Shown: in pieces, positions 1-9,583 of the stretch
Layout of the letters: the number at the start of each line of letters is the position of its first letter
Numbering within the stretch: position 1 is the stretch's first letter
DNA from: Mesorhizobium sp.
GTDB taxonomy: Bacteria > Pseudomonadota > Alphaproteobacteria > Rhizobiales > Rhizobiaceae
DNA length: 64,000 nucleotides
Assembly (NCBI RefSeq): GCF_023954305.1
Contig: NZ_JAMLIG010000001.1
Span: 3,616,001-3,680,000, forward strand
Direction: 5' to 3'
Position numbers and translations under genes: made by a program
The notes under the pieces: generated by a model
Told to the model about the DNA's origin: nothing
Databases searched by the model: none
Seen by the model: the letters and a program-made list of their open reading frames with translations, nothing else

Positions 1-1181
1 TTCGCCGCGCGGGCGTTGACGGTGACGAGCGGAATACCGCGGCGCGCCGTCGAGGGCAGGATGAAGTTCTCGCCGGTGAAGCGGGCCGACGGCAGGCGGT
101 CGCGGATGTAGATGTTGAGCGTGACCGGGCGTTCGATGACCTCGCCGATGGCGGCGGGCAGGCCCTGGCGGACGCTGATCGTATAGTTCTTGCCGTGTTC
201 CAGGCCTTCGGCGCAGATCTCGCGGTCGCCGGGGACGATGGCCGGCTTGTCCTGGCCGTCGACCGTGACGAAGCTGGCGTAGTCGACACCCGATTTGACC
301 AGGGCTTCCGAGAACTGGACGCAGACGCGCGGCGTGCGGTTGTCGGAATCGATGGTGTGGTCGACGACGCGGAAGCCATGCTTCTCGTAGAGGCTGTCGA
401 AGGCGGACTGGACGCCGGCATCGGCCACAAGCGCGAGGCTCGCCTTATAGGCTTCAAGCGCCGGGCGCGGGTTGCTGCGCGTTTCGAGCGCCTGGGCGAG
501 CAGCGCAAGAGACTCGGCGCGGCTGCCGGTCGTGCGGGTGAGCTGGTAGGCGGCGATCGCCGCCGAGGTCGCGTTCTGGCGCCAGCTCCAGGAATCGTTC
601 TGGTTCAGCGCGACGACGCCCATCGCGGCGCGGGCGAGGCCCATCCACAGCGCGGGATCGGTCTTCGAGATCGAGATCGCGGCCGACCAGGCGCCCGCGG
701 CCCCACGCGGATCGCCGCCGGCCGCCATGTTGGTGGCGCTCTCCACCAGGCCGGCCAGGCCGAGTTCTGGCGACGCCGCCGCGTTCTCGATCCCCTGGCG
801 ATAGCGCACCGTCTCGTCGAGCATGTAGGCGGGGACGAAGGACAGCGTCTGAGGCGCGCCGATGTCGGGATCGGAGGAGCGGGTGACGACCTTGCCGGCG
901 ACGGCGCCGGCGAAAGTGTTCAGCTTGTTGTAGTCGGACTTGAGGAAGCACCATTTCACCCGCGTGTTGTAGGTGAAGGCGCGGCAGGACGAATCGCCGA
1001 GGCAGGCCGCCTCGCACTGGTCGAGCGTGACGCTCTGGACGGTGCGCAGGTCGAAGCCGAAATAATCCGAATTCTGGCTCCTCTCGATGGTTCTCGTGTC
1101 CATCTGCGCCGCCGCGCCGCCGGCCAGGCCGACAACCAGACCGAGTGCCGCGAAGGCGCGCGCCAGAAATCTCTTCGCCAT
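1..1181 (-). CDS. Alpha-2-macroglobulin family protein with N-terminal PAN/Apple domain (partial, C-terminus off the window)
   Basis: The reading frame opens at an ATG at 1181 and runs off the left edge, so about 393 N-terminal residues are visible. Residues 1 to about 25 form a signal peptide ending in GGAAAQ. Residues about 40-100 carry a cysteine-rich PAN/Apple-like module (DQCEAACLGDSSCRAFTYN, then WCFLKSDYN). The next part is helical and tetratricopeptide-like, and the last visible part looks like the first macroglobulin domain (RVCVQFSEALVKSG, TVDGQDKPAIVPGDREICAEG). Bacterial A2M proteins are large periplasmic protease traps. Divergent from tamA. The thioester region lies outside the window, so whether it is a thioester-type inhibitor cannot be judged. 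Family call fairly sure, function inferred. Confidence 0.75.
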   Translation of the reverse strand, partial: MAKRFLARAFAALGLVVGLAGGAAAQMDTRTIERSQNSDYFGFDLRTVQSVTLDQCEAACLGDSSCRAFTYNTRVKWCFLKSDYNKLNTFAGAVAGKVVTRSSDPDIGAPQTLSFVPAYMLDETVRYRQGIENAAASPELGLAGLVESATNMAAGGDPRGAAGAWSAAISISKTDPALWMGLARAAMGVVALNQNDSWSWRQNATSAAIAAYQLTRTTGSRAESLALLAQALETRSNPRPALEAYKASLALVADAGVQSAFDSLYEKHGFRVVDHTIDSDNRTPRVCVQFSEALVKSGVDYASFVTVDGQDKPAIVPGDREICAEGLEHGKNYTISVRQGLPAAIGEVIERPVTLNIYIRDRLPSARFTGENFILPSTARRGIPLVTVNARAA

Positions 1182-1486
1182 GTGGTTTTCCCCCGATGTG
1201 GAATGCGGTCGATGCAACCGGCGCATCATGATGCTTCCGGGCCGAGCCTGAGATTGTTCCAGTTAGGTAAGCTTTGCCAGAATCGTGGCGGGATTCTGTT
1301 TGCGGATAACAAAATCTTAAAGAACGTGTCCAAGGCGTGAGCCTCCGAGGGTGCAATCGGTTTGCCGCTGCTTCGGACTGCGTGGTAAGCACCGTTTGTA
1401 TCCGCGCCATGCCGTGGCGGCGGGCATGGATAACGAAGGCTCTCGAAGTTCACCGCAATTTTAACGATTGGAGCTAGTGTCCGGCC
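1182..1486. other. Divergent intergenic region between the A2M-like gene and tamA
   Basis: About 305 bases between two divergent genes. The middle is richer in A+T than its surroundings (around 1295-1325, ACAAAATCTTAAAG), as expected for back-to-back promoters, but I could not settle on a -35/-10 pair for either side. The short open frames here look like chance frames. No RNA gene or repeat was seen. Confidence 0.4.
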
Positions 1487-3442
1487 ATGTTGTGTTGCGT
1501 AGCGGATGTGCGGAGGGCCGGCGCGGTTGCGCGGGTGGCCTTGCGTCTTTCGCTGGCGGCGGGCGTGCTGGGCATGGCCGCGGCCGCGACGATCGTGCCG
1601 GCGCAGGCCTTCGAGCTGTTCGGCATGAAGCTGTTCGGCGGCAAGGACGAGGATGCCGACATCGCCGATCCGGTGCGCTACACGGTGAATCTCGACCTAG
1701 GCCGAACCGACGATTCCCTCCACGGCAAGCTCAGGAAAGCTTCGACGCTGGTCGCCGACGAAGACCGGCCCGTCTCCGGCTCGCTCGGCATCCTCGCCAA
1801 GGCGCGCAACGAGCGCGAGCTGCTCGTCGCCGCGCTCTACGAGGAAGCGCGCTACGACGGCACGGTCGAGATCGCGATCGACGGGCGCTCGATCGATGAA
1901 CTGGAGCCGGACGCCCAGTTCGACACGTCGCGGCCGGTGCCGATCACGGTGACGGTCGACGCCGGCGAACGGTTCACGCTCGGCGACGTCGTCGTCAACG
2001 GCGACGTGGGCGGCGTCCAGCCGGAGCAGTTTGGCCTGGTGACCGGAGGCGATGCCAGTTCGACGGCCATCCTGCGGGCCGAGAACCAGATCCTGCGCGC
2101 GTTGAAGAAAGAGGGTCGGCCGCTCGCGGCCGTGGCGGAGCGCGAGGTGATCGCCGACCACGCCACCAAGACGCTCGACCTGATGATGGTCTTCGCCTCG
2201 GGGCCGATCGCGCCCTTCGGAGACACGGCCGTCGAGGGGACGGAGGCGGTCGACGCGGAATTCACGGCCTATATGGCCGACATCGAGCGCGGCAAGACCT
2301 ATTCGCCGGAGGATATCGACGACGCGCGCGAGCGGCTTCTGGCGCTCGGCGTGTTCGATTCCGTGACGGTCAAGGAGCGCGACGCGCTCGATCCCGACGG
2401 GTCGATCCCCGTCGACGTGCAGGTGAGCGAGCGCAAGTTCCGCTTCTTTGGCGTCGGCGCCACCCTGTCCAGCACCGACGGCGCCGGCATCGAGGGCTAT
2501 TGGGGACACCGCAACCTGTTCGGACGGGCCGAGAAGCTGAGGATCGAAGGCTCGGTCAGCCGTATCGGCGAGACGGGCGATTACAAGGACCTCGACTACA
2601 AGGCGGCGCTGCTGTTCGAGAAGCCGGGACTCGTCGGACCTGCCTCGAAGTTCACCTACGACATCAAGCTCGTTTCCGAACATCCTGACGCGTATGACCG
2701 TTTGTCATTCAGCACCAGCACCGGAATCTCCTACGAGATCACCAAGCAGCAGACGCTGTCCGGGCAACTGCGCGTCGAATACACCGACATCAGCTACGAG
2801 CCGCTGAACCCGGGTGGCCGGAAGTATCTGCTCGTCTCGACGCCAATCGAATATGTCTACGACACGCGCGACAACAAGCTGAACCCGAAGAAGGGCTGGC
2901 GCGCGCTCGCCTTCGCCGAGCCGACCTATGACGCGTATTCCGGTGCTGCCTTCGTCAAGCTCAGGGGCGAGGGATCGGCCTACAAAGCCCTCGACGGCGA
3001 CGGCCGGATCGTCGCGGCGGGGCGCGTCGCGGCGGGAAGTATCGTCGGGGCCGCCCTCGACGACATTCCCGCCGACCGGCGCTTCTATTCCGGTGGCGGC
3101 GGCTCGGTGCGCGGTTATGGCTACCAGGCGATCGGTCCGCGCATCCCCGATCCGGCCAACCCCGGCGAATTCGTCCCCACCGGCGGCCGCTCCTATGCCG
3201 AGGCCTCGGCGGAACTGCGCGTGCAGGTTACCGAGAGCTTCGGCGTCGTGCCCTTCGTCGACGCGGGCACGGTGTCGGAAGACCACTTCCCCGATTTCGA
3301 CGACGTGCGCGTCGGCGCGGGCGTTGGCGTGCGCTACATCACGCCGTTCGGGCCGCTCAGGGTCGACGCCGCGGTGCCGCTCAACAGGCGTCCCGGTGAC
3401 GCCTCATTCGGTATATATGCGGGCATCGGTCAGGCGTTCTGA
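1487..3442 (+). CDS. tamA: Autotransporter assembly factor TamA (Omp85 family outer membrane protein)
   Basis: A 651-residue Omp85 protein. Residues 1-41 form a signal peptide ending in PAQA. POTRA-like domains fill roughly residues 60-320 (for example GERFTLGDVVVNGDV and the segment ending in LLALGVFDSVTVKERD). The C-terminal half is a 16-stranded-type beta barrel with the Omp85 hallmark RRFYSGGGGSVRGYGYQ (about residue 535) and a terminal phenylalanine (GIYAGIGQAF) suited to BAM insertion. With TamB it bridges the inner and outer membranes and helps insert some beta-barrel proteins and move lipids. tamB starts about 18 bases downstream, so the two are probably one transcript. BamA is an alternative, but the POTRA region is shorter than in BamA and the tamB neighbour decides. 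Confidence 0.93.
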   Translation: MLCCVADVRRAGAVARVALRLSLAAGVLGMAAAATIVPAQAFELFGMKLFGGKDEDADIADPVRYTVNLDLGRTDDSLHGKLRKASTLVADEDRPVSGSLGILAKARNERELLVAALYEEARYDGTVEIAIDGRSIDELEPDAQFDTSRPVPITVTVDAGERFTLGDVVVNGDVGGVQPEQFGLVTGGDASSTAILRAENQILRALKKEGRPLAAVAEREVIADHATKTLDLMMVFASGPIAPFGDTAVEGTEAVDAEFTAYMADIERGKTYSPEDIDDARERLLALGVFDSVTVKERDALDPDGSIPVDVQVSERKFRFFGVGATLSSTDGAGIEGYWGHRNLFGRAEKLRIEGSVSRIGETGDYKDLDYKAALLFEKPGLVGPASKFTYDIKLVSEHPDAYDRLSFSTSTGISYEITKQQTLSGQLRVEYTDISYEPLNPGGRKYLLVSTPIEYVYDTRDNKLNPKKGWRALAFAEPTYDAYSGAAFVKLRGEGSAYKALDGDGRIVAAGRVAAGSIVGAALDDIPADRRFYSGGGGSVRGYGYQAIGPRIPDPANPGEFVPTGGRSYAEASAELRVQVTESFGVVPFVDAGTVSEDHFPDFDDVRVGAGVGVRYITPFGPLRVDAAVPLNRRPGDASFGIYAGIGQAF

Positions 3443-3460
3443 TCTGATTCCCGGAGAAGT

Positions 3461-6400
3461 TTGTTGCCGCGCAGCCTGCGGATCATTCGAAACCTCGTCC
3501 TGACCGTCGTCGCCGTAGCGGCTCTCGCGATCGGCTTCTTGACGCTGACCCCGCCCGGCCTCGGCATGCTGGCCTCGATCGCATCGAATCTGGCGTCGGG
3601 CGAGGGCAGGACCGTCAGGATCAGCGGCATCGGCGGCATCTGGAGCGGGCCGCTGACGGTCGAGACGGTGATCGTCGAGGATAGCGCAGGCCCCTGGCTG
3701 GCGCTGCGCGAGATCAGCACGGACATTTCCTATCTCGACCTGATCTCGAAGAAAGTCAGCGCCGAGACGCTGCGCGTCGGCCGCATCGAGGCGGCGCGCC
3801 GCCCGGTGGCAGCTCCGGACGATGGCTCCACCGGCTCCTTCCAGCTCCCGGTCGACATCGACATCGAGAAGATCGACCTTCCCGAGATCGCGCTTGGCGC
3901 GGACCTGGCAGGAGAAGTCGCGACGCTGAGCGCCACGTCGAAGCTCGTCGCGACGGCCTCGCCGCTCAGGATCGAGACCGAAACGCAGGTGTCGCGCACA
4001 GACCAGCGGCAGGGCGATCTCGACCTGACACTGGTCTTCGCGCCCGAAGAGAACCGGCTGGACCTGAAGGTCGAAGGGCATGAGCCGCAGGGCGGCGTGA
4101 TCGCCAACCTGCTCAAGCTGCCCGGCGCGCCGCCGGTGTCGATCGCCGTCGAAGGCAGCGGGCCGGCGTCCGACTGGCGGGGCCGGGGCGCGGTTGCCGT
4201 CGACGAGGCGGTCGCGGCCAAGTTCTCCGGGCGCCACCAGTTCGTCGACGGCGGCAGCCGCGTCGAACTGAACGCGGAAGGGGAGTTCGCGCAGTTCGTT
4301 CCGCCGCAATTCCAGGCACTCGCCGCCGGGCAGACGCAGGTCGCCTTCGCCGGCACGATCCGCACCGACGGCGGGATTGCGATCGAGGCTGCTTCGATCG
4401 CCTCCGCCTCGCTGACGGGCAAGGCCTCGGGCAGCGTCGATCCTGCCGGCGTGAGCGACCTGACATTCGACATACGGGCGGCCGGCGAGCCGGTGGCGCT
4501 GTCGTTTGCCGAGGGAGAGAACCGGATCTCGCTGGCGATCCGCAGCGCCGAGGGCAGCATCGCGGGAACCGGCGCAAAGCCCAGCCTCGACGCTACCGTG
4601 TCGCTCGCCTCGCTGGTCCATCCGCAAGCGACGCTGCGAGACGTCGGCGTCGACCTGTCGTCGCCTGGCTTCGACGTGGCGACGCGCACGGGGCCGGTCA
4701 TTGTTCGCGGCCGGATCGGCGCCGCCGAGACGCTGATCGCGCCGCTGGTGCCCTTTCTGGTGGGACAGATTGCGCTCGCGGCGGACGCGGAGATCAGCGA
4801 CGGCGCCATCGAGGTGCGCGCGGCATCGATCGAGAATGACGCGATCAAGGCGTCGGCGGCCGGCACGCTTTCGCGCCTGGACGGCCAAGCGAATTTCGAC
4901 GTGAAGGCGGACGTGGCCCGGTCGGCGCTGCCCGCCGGCACGCATTCCGTGCTGGACGAGCGCGTCGCGCTGGCCGCCCGCGTGACGCGCGATGCCGAGC
5001 GGAACATCGGTGCCACCGACCTGAAGGTCTCGTCCGGACCGCTGTCGACGGGCGGATCGATCCGCGTCGCCGACGGCAAGGTAGCGGCGGATCTCGCAGG
5101 CGCGTTCGCGGACCTGTCGCGGCTTGCCGCCGACGTGTCGGGCGCGGCGAGGTTCGAGCTGTCGGCGACCGGGGCACTGTTTGCCCCCGAGGTCTCCGTC
5201 ACCCTGTCGAGCGAACGCGTCGAAAGCGGCGGTTACGCCATCACCGGCCTGTCGCTCAAGGCAGCCGGCAAGGCCGATGCGGCCAATCCGGCGGCGGACG
5301 TGAGCCTTACAGGCAAGGTTGGCGAGCAGGCGCTCGAGGGCGAGGCCAGGCTGTCGACCGAGGGGGGCAAGCGCGTCGTGTCGGGGCTGAACCTCTCGCT
5401 CGGCCAGAACCGCATCAGCGGCGACCTTGACCTCGACGACGCGTTCCTGCCCAAGGGCCGCATCGCCTTCGAACTGCCCGATATCGCACCCCTGGCCGCA
5501 CTTGCCCTGCAGCAGGTGTCGGGCAGCGCGACGGGAAGCATTTCGTTCGACAGCGGCGCGGGCGGCCCTTCGGCTCGTATCGACGCCAAGGTGCCCGCCT
5601 TCTCTCGCGACACGGTCAGCGGCAAGGACATTTCGATCGAAGCGCAGGTCGCCAACTACCTGGCCGCACCTGCCATCTCCGGCCGCATCCGCGCCGGCGC
5701 GGTCGACGCCGGGGCGGCGATCACGGCGCTCGACGTGACGCTGTCGCGCGACGGCGCCTGGACGGGTTTCGACGGTGGTGCGACCGTCAACGGCATTGCA
5801 GCCAAGGCGGCCGGACGCGCGAAATTCGAGGATGGGCAGGCGACGGTTGAGCTCACGCGCGGCGGTGCGACCGTGCAGGGCGTGGCGGCGACCGTCGCCG
5901 CCCCGTCGACCATCGTCAACGCCGGCGGCGTCACGCGGATCGACAAGCTCGTGCTCGGCCTGTCCGGCGGGACGGCGACAGTCAGCGGCACGGCGGGCGA
6001 TACGCTGGCGCTGACGGCGCAGCTCGCCAGGGTTCCGGCATCGATCGCCAACGGATTCGCTCCGGGCCTCGGCGCGGCCGGGACGGTGTCGGGCACGGTC
6101 CGCGTCAGCGGCGCGCCGTCGGCGCCGACGATCGGCTACGACGTCCGGCTGGCGGGCGCCGAGACGAGCCAGACCCGCTCGGCCGGATTCGGCGCGATGA
6201 CCATCGCCTCGACCGGCACGTTCGAGGGCGGCACGCTGCGATTCCAGGCCGATGTCGGCGAGGGTGGCGGCCTGTCGATGAAGGGCGGCGGCACGGTCCA
6301 GACGGGCGGCTCGCGCGCGCTCGACGTTAAATTCGCCGGCCGCGTGCCGTTCGGCTTCCTCACCCGGCGCCTCGCCGCGCAGGGGCTGGCGCTGAGCGGC

Positions 6401-7618
6401 GCGGCGGACGTGTCGCTCACCGTGGGCGGCACGACGGCCGCCCCCGCCATTGGCGGTGCGGTTAGGGCATCTGGCGCCCGTTTCGTTGATTCCGGCTCGG
6501 GAATCGCCATCGACGGCATCGATGCCGACATCGCTTTGGCGCGAAACACGGCGACGCTACGCAGTTTCACCGGCACGATCTCGACCGGCGGTCGCGTTTC
6601 GGCCGGCGGCACCGTCGGCCTCGATGCGGCGGCCGGATTTCCGGCCGACCTGTCCATCAAAGTGGCGGACGGCCGCTACACCGACGGGCGCGTCGTGACG
6701 GCCAATTTCAGCGGTGACATCGCGGTCAAGGGGCCGCTTGCGGCGGCGCCGACCCTCGGCGGCACGATCAATCTCGGCCGCACCGTCATCACCATTCCCG
6801 AAAAGCTCTCGCCTTCACTGTCGCGGCTCAACGTCCAGCATCGCAATGCAAGCGGAGCGGTCAGGACGCAGGCCGAGGCACTCGCGCCGGCCACGGCCGG
6901 CGGCGGCAGCGGCGGGCTGATGCTCGACCTTACCGTCAATGCACCGAACCAGCTGTTCGTGCAGGGGCGGGGGCTGAACGCCGAGCTTGGCGGGAGCATC
7001 AAGCTCACCGGCCCGGCCTCGTCGCCGTCCGCGACGGGGCTGTTCAAGCTGCGGCGCGGGCGGCTCGGCATCCTCGGGCGACGGCTGGATTTCTCCGAGG
7101 GTTCGATCGGCTTTTCGGGTTCGCTGGTGCCGACGCTCGATTTCGCCGCGACGTCGAGCGTCAACAGTTCGACGGTGACCGTGACGATCAGCGGAGAAGC
7201 GACAAACCCCAAATTCTCCTTCTCCTCGAGCCCCGCGGCGCCCGAGGACGAGGTGTTGGCACAGCTCGTCTTCGGCCGGGCGATGGGCAGCCTGTCGGCC
7301 GTTCAGATCGCGCAGCTGGCGCAGGCGGCCGCGGTACTGGCGGGTGTGGGCGGTTCGACATCGCTGCTCGACAACCTGCAGGGCAAGCTCGGCGTCGACG
7401 ACATCGACGTGAAGACCGACGAGGAGACGGGCGACACGTCCGTCTCGGTCGGCAAATATCTCAACGACCGCACCTATCTGTCGATCGAGAAAGGCTCCCA
7501 GCCCGGATCGGGCAAGGCTGCAATCGACCTCAATGTCGGCCGCGGCGTGAAGCTGCGCGGCGAAGCCACGGACGGTGGGGAGACCAAGGGCGGCATCTTT
7601 TTCGAACGAGAATACTGA
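3461..7618 (+). CDS. tamB: Translocation and assembly module protein TamB (AsmA-like, DUF490)
   Basis: A 1385-residue protein with one N-terminal signal-anchor helix (residues about 8-30, VLTVVAVAALAIGFLTL). A very long repetitive beta-rich middle follows, typical of the hydrophobic groove of AsmA/TamB proteins. The C-terminal DUF490/TamB domain covers roughly the last 350 residues (LNAELGGSIKLTGPASSPSATG, LRRGRLGILGRRLDFSEGSI) and ends in FEREY. Two TTG codons in tandem (3461 and 3464) follow the ribosome site GGAG at 3453; the second has the better spacing, so the exact start is uncertain by one codon. It directly follows tamA, its outer-membrane partner. Confidence 0.93.
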   Translation: MLPRSLRIIRNLVLTVVAVAALAIGFLTLTPPGLGMLASIASNLASGEGRTVRISGIGGIWSGPLTVETVIVEDSAGPWLALREISTDISYLDLISKKVSAETLRVGRIEAARRPVAAPDDGSTGSFQLPVDIDIEKIDLPEIALGADLAGEVATLSATSKLVATASPLRIETETQVSRTDQRQGDLDLTLVFAPEENRLDLKVEGHEPQGGVIANLLKLPGAPPVSIAVEGSGPASDWRGRGAVAVDEAVAAKFSGRHQFVDGGSRVELNAEGEFAQFVPPQFQALAAGQTQVAFAGTIRTDGGIAIEAASIASASLTGKASGSVDPAGVSDLTFDIRAAGEPVALSFAEGENRISLAIRSAEGSIAGTGAKPSLDATVSLASLVHPQATLRDVGVDLSSPGFDVATRTGPVIVRGRIGAAETLIAPLVPFLVGQIALAADAEISDGAIEVRAASIENDAIKASAAGTLSRLDGQANFDVKADVARSALPAGTHSVLDERVALAARVTRDAERNIGATDLKVSSGPLSTGGSIRVADGKVAADLAGAFADLSRLAADVSGAARFELSATGALFAPEVSVTLSSERVESGGYAITGLSLKAAGKADAANPAADVSLTGKVGEQALEGEARLSTEGGKRVVSGLNLSLGQNRISGDLDLDDAFLPKGRIAFELPDIAPLAALALQQVSGSATGSISFDSGAGGPSARIDAKVPAFSRDTVSGKDISIEAQVANYLAAPAISGRIRAGAVDAGAAITALDVTLSRDGAWTGFDGGATVNGIAAKAAGRAKFEDGQATVELTRGGATVQGVAATVAAPSTIVNAGGVTRIDKLVLGLSGGTATVSGTAGDTLALTAQLARVPASIANGFAPGLGAAGTVSGTVRVSGAPSAPTIGYDVRLAGAETSQTRSAGFGAMTIASTGTFEGGTLRFQADVGEGGGLSMKGGGTVQTGGSRALDVKFAGRVPFGFLTRRLAAQGLALSGAADVSLTVGGTTAAPAIGGAVRASGARFVDSGSGIAIDGIDADIALARNTATLRSFTGTISTGGRVSAGGTVGLDAAAGFPADLSIKVADGRYTDGRVVTANFSGDIAVKGPLAAAPTLGGTINLGRTVITIPEKLSPSLSRLNVQHRNASGAVRTQAEALAPATAGGGSGGLMLDLTVNAPNQLFVQGRGLNAELGGSIKLTGPASSPSATGLFKLRRGRLGILGRRLDFSEGSIGFSGSLVPTLDFAATSSVNSSTVTVTISGEATNPKFSFSSSPAAPEDEVLAQLVFGRAMGSLSAVQIAQLAQAAAVLAGVGGSTSLLDNLQGKLGVDDIDVKTDEETGDTSVSVGKYLNDRTYLSIEKGSQPGSGKAAIDLNVGRGVKLRGEATDGGETKGGIFFEREY

Positions 7619-7676
7619 CAGCTTCCCGTTGCCGGTTGCCATCCTGGTGATTGATAAAAAAGTCTGATTTTCGCGA

Positions 7677-7711
7677 CGATTGCGACATTTGCGTCAAGTT
7701 TGTCGCAATCG
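7677..7711. promoter_or_regulatory. 11-bp perfect inverted repeat upstream of the peptide-type ABC operon
   Basis: Arms CGATTGCGACA (7677-7687) and TGTCGCAATCG (7701-7711) are separated by 13 bases. They lie in the 226-base gap between tamB and the binding-protein gene, in a locally A+T-rich stretch. No T run follows, so a dimeric repressor or activator site is more likely than a terminator. Which protein would bind is unknown. Confidence 0.5.
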
Positions 7712-7844
7712 CGCCTTCTCTCCTTCACGCTGCGTTGCAGACTGTCATCCAATTTCCGGACGTGTCTGCTTTTTTGACAAAGCCGGCCGGATACGGAATG
7801 TTCTTCGGCAGAACGCCACCGACGTGCACAATGGGAGAGTCAAG

Positions 7845-9494
7845 ATGACGATGTACAAGAGCAATGGTGACCGAGTTCCCGATCACATTGTGAAGATGGC
7901 GAAATCGGTCCGCGAAGGCGGCATGGACCGGCGCGAGTTCCTGGCGCTTGCCAGCGCGTTCGGTGCGTCCACCGCACTCGCCTATTCGATGATCGGGCTC
8001 GCGGCACCGACACCCGCAGTGGCCCAGGAGCCGAAGAAGGGCGGTGTTCTCAAGGTCGCGATGTCGATCAAGGACCCCAAGGATCCGCGCACGGCCGACT
8101 GGTCGGAAATCGCCAATGCCCAGCGCCAGACGCTCGAGCCGCTGGTGAAATACACCCGCGACTTCACCTTCGAGCCCTATCTGCTGGCCAGCTGGGACGT
8201 GAATGACGACGCGACGGAATATGTCTTCCACTGCCGTCCGAACGTCGCCTGGACGAACGGCGACACGTTCAACGCCGACGACGTGATCTTCAACCTGACC
8301 CGCTGGGCGGACAAGAGCGCCGAGGGCAACTCCATGCCCGGACGTCTCGGCACCATCGTCGACGAGGCTTCCGGCAAGCTGCGCGAGGGCGCGGTGACCA
8401 AGGTCGACGACATGACCGTCAAGATCACGCTGACCAAGCCCGACATCGCGCTGATCCCGAGCCTGTGCGACTACCCCGCACTGGTCGTCCACCGCTCCTT
8501 CGACGAAACCGGCGCGAATTTCGCGGACAAGCCGATCGGCACCGGTCCGTTCGAACTGGTCTCGTACGACGTCGGCCAGAAGGTCGTCTACAAGCGCCGC
8601 GAGAACGGCGCCTGGTGGGGCGGCGAGGTGATGCTCGACGGCGTCGAGTTCATCGATTACGGCACCGATCCGTCGGCGATGGTCTCGGCCTTTGAAGCGG
8701 GCGAAGTGCACACCAACCACGAGACGACGGCCGACTACGTGTCGATCCTGGAAGGCGTCGGCGCGGTCACGTCGGAAGTGGTGACGGCCTCGACGATCGT
8801 GGCGCGCACCAACGTCGCCAACAAGCCCTATGACGACCAGAAGGTGCGCAACGCGCTCCAGCTCGCCGTCGACAATGCGGTGGTGCTGCAGCTCGGCTAC
8901 GGCAATGCCGGCGAGCCGGCGGAAAACCACCATGTCTGCCCGATCCATCCGGAATACGTGGCTTTGCCGAAGGTGGCGCGCGACATCGAGAAGGCCAAGG
9001 CGCTGATGGCGGAAGCCGGCCAGGCCGACTTCGAGCACGAGCTCATCACCGTCGACGAGGACTGGCACAAGAACACCGGCGATGCGATAGCCGCGCAGCT
9101 GCGCGAAGCCGGCATCAAGGTCAAGCGCACGGTCCTGCCGGGCTCGACCTTCTGGAACGACTGGACCAAGTATCCCTATTCGATGACGAACTGGAACATG
9201 CGTCCGCTGGGCGTGCAGGTGATCGCGATCGCCTACCGCACCGGGGAAGCCTGGAACGAAGCCGCCTATTCGAATCCCGAACTCGACGCCGCAGTCGGCG
9301 AGGCGCTGTCGATCGCCGATGCCGAGAAGCGCAAGGTGGTGATGGAGAAGATCGAGAAGATCCTCCAGGATTCGGGCATCATCATCCAGCCCTACTGGCG
9401 CAAGCTCTACAACAGCTCGGTTCCGGCCGTGAAGAACCACGGCATGCATCCGACCTTCGAGCACGACTTCGGCAAGGTCTGGCTCGACGCCTGA
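7845..9494 (+). CDS. ABC transporter substrate-binding protein, family 5 (peptide/opine type)
   Basis: A 549-residue periplasmic binding protein of the SBP_bac_5 family. The N-terminus holds a twin-arginine signal (MDRREFLALASAFGAS, RR at residues 29-30) cleaved near AVAQE, so it is probably exported folded by Tat. The body has family landmarks, for example ATEYVFHCRPNVAWTNGDTF and NADDVIFNLTRW. The ATG at 7845 is preferred because GGGAGAG stands 7-12 bases upstream; an open frame continues further upstream without a ribosome site. First gene of a four-gene importer operon and separated from the permeases by a GC-rich hairpin. The family takes peptides, opines, nickel or sugars; the ligand cannot be read from sequence. 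Confidence 0.88.
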   Translation: MTMYKSNGDRVPDHIVKMAKSVREGGMDRREFLALASAFGASTALAYSMIGLAAPTPAVAQEPKKGGVLKVAMSIKDPKDPRTADWSEIANAQRQTLEPLVKYTRDFTFEPYLLASWDVNDDATEYVFHCRPNVAWTNGDTFNADDVIFNLTRWADKSAEGNSMPGRLGTIVDEASGKLREGAVTKVDDMTVKITLTKPDIALIPSLCDYPALVVHRSFDETGANFADKPIGTGPFELVSYDVGQKVVYKRRENGAWWGGEVMLDGVEFIDYGTDPSAMVSAFEAGEVHTNHETTADYVSILEGVGAVTSEVVTASTIVARTNVANKPYDDQKVRNALQLAVDNAVVLQLGYGNAGEPAENHHVCPIHPEYVALPKVARDIEKAKALMAEAGQADFEHELITVDEDWHKNTGDAIAAQLREAGIKVKRTVLPGSTFWNDWTKYPYSMTNWNMRPLGVQVIAIAYRTGEAWNEAAYSNPELDAAVGEALSIADAEKRKVVMEKIEKILQDSGIIIQPYWRKLYNSSVPAVKNHGMHPTFEHDFGKVWLDA

Positions 9495-9507
9495 TCGGAC
9501 GAACACC

Positions 9508-9531
9508 GGGAGGGGCGCTTGCGCCCCTCCC
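9508..9531 (+). terminator. GC-rich hairpin between binding-protein and permease genes
   Basis: A perfect 11-bp stem (GGGAGGGGCGC / GCGCCCCTCCC) with a very short loop lies 14 bases after the binding-protein stop. No good T run follows, so it is more likely a partial terminator or RNA-stabilising structure that keeps binding protein in excess over the permeases. Confidence 0.6.
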
Positions 9532-9583
9532 TCATTTCGACGGGTGACTTCGTGACCCCCCAACCGCAACGGCAGGGGATAGT

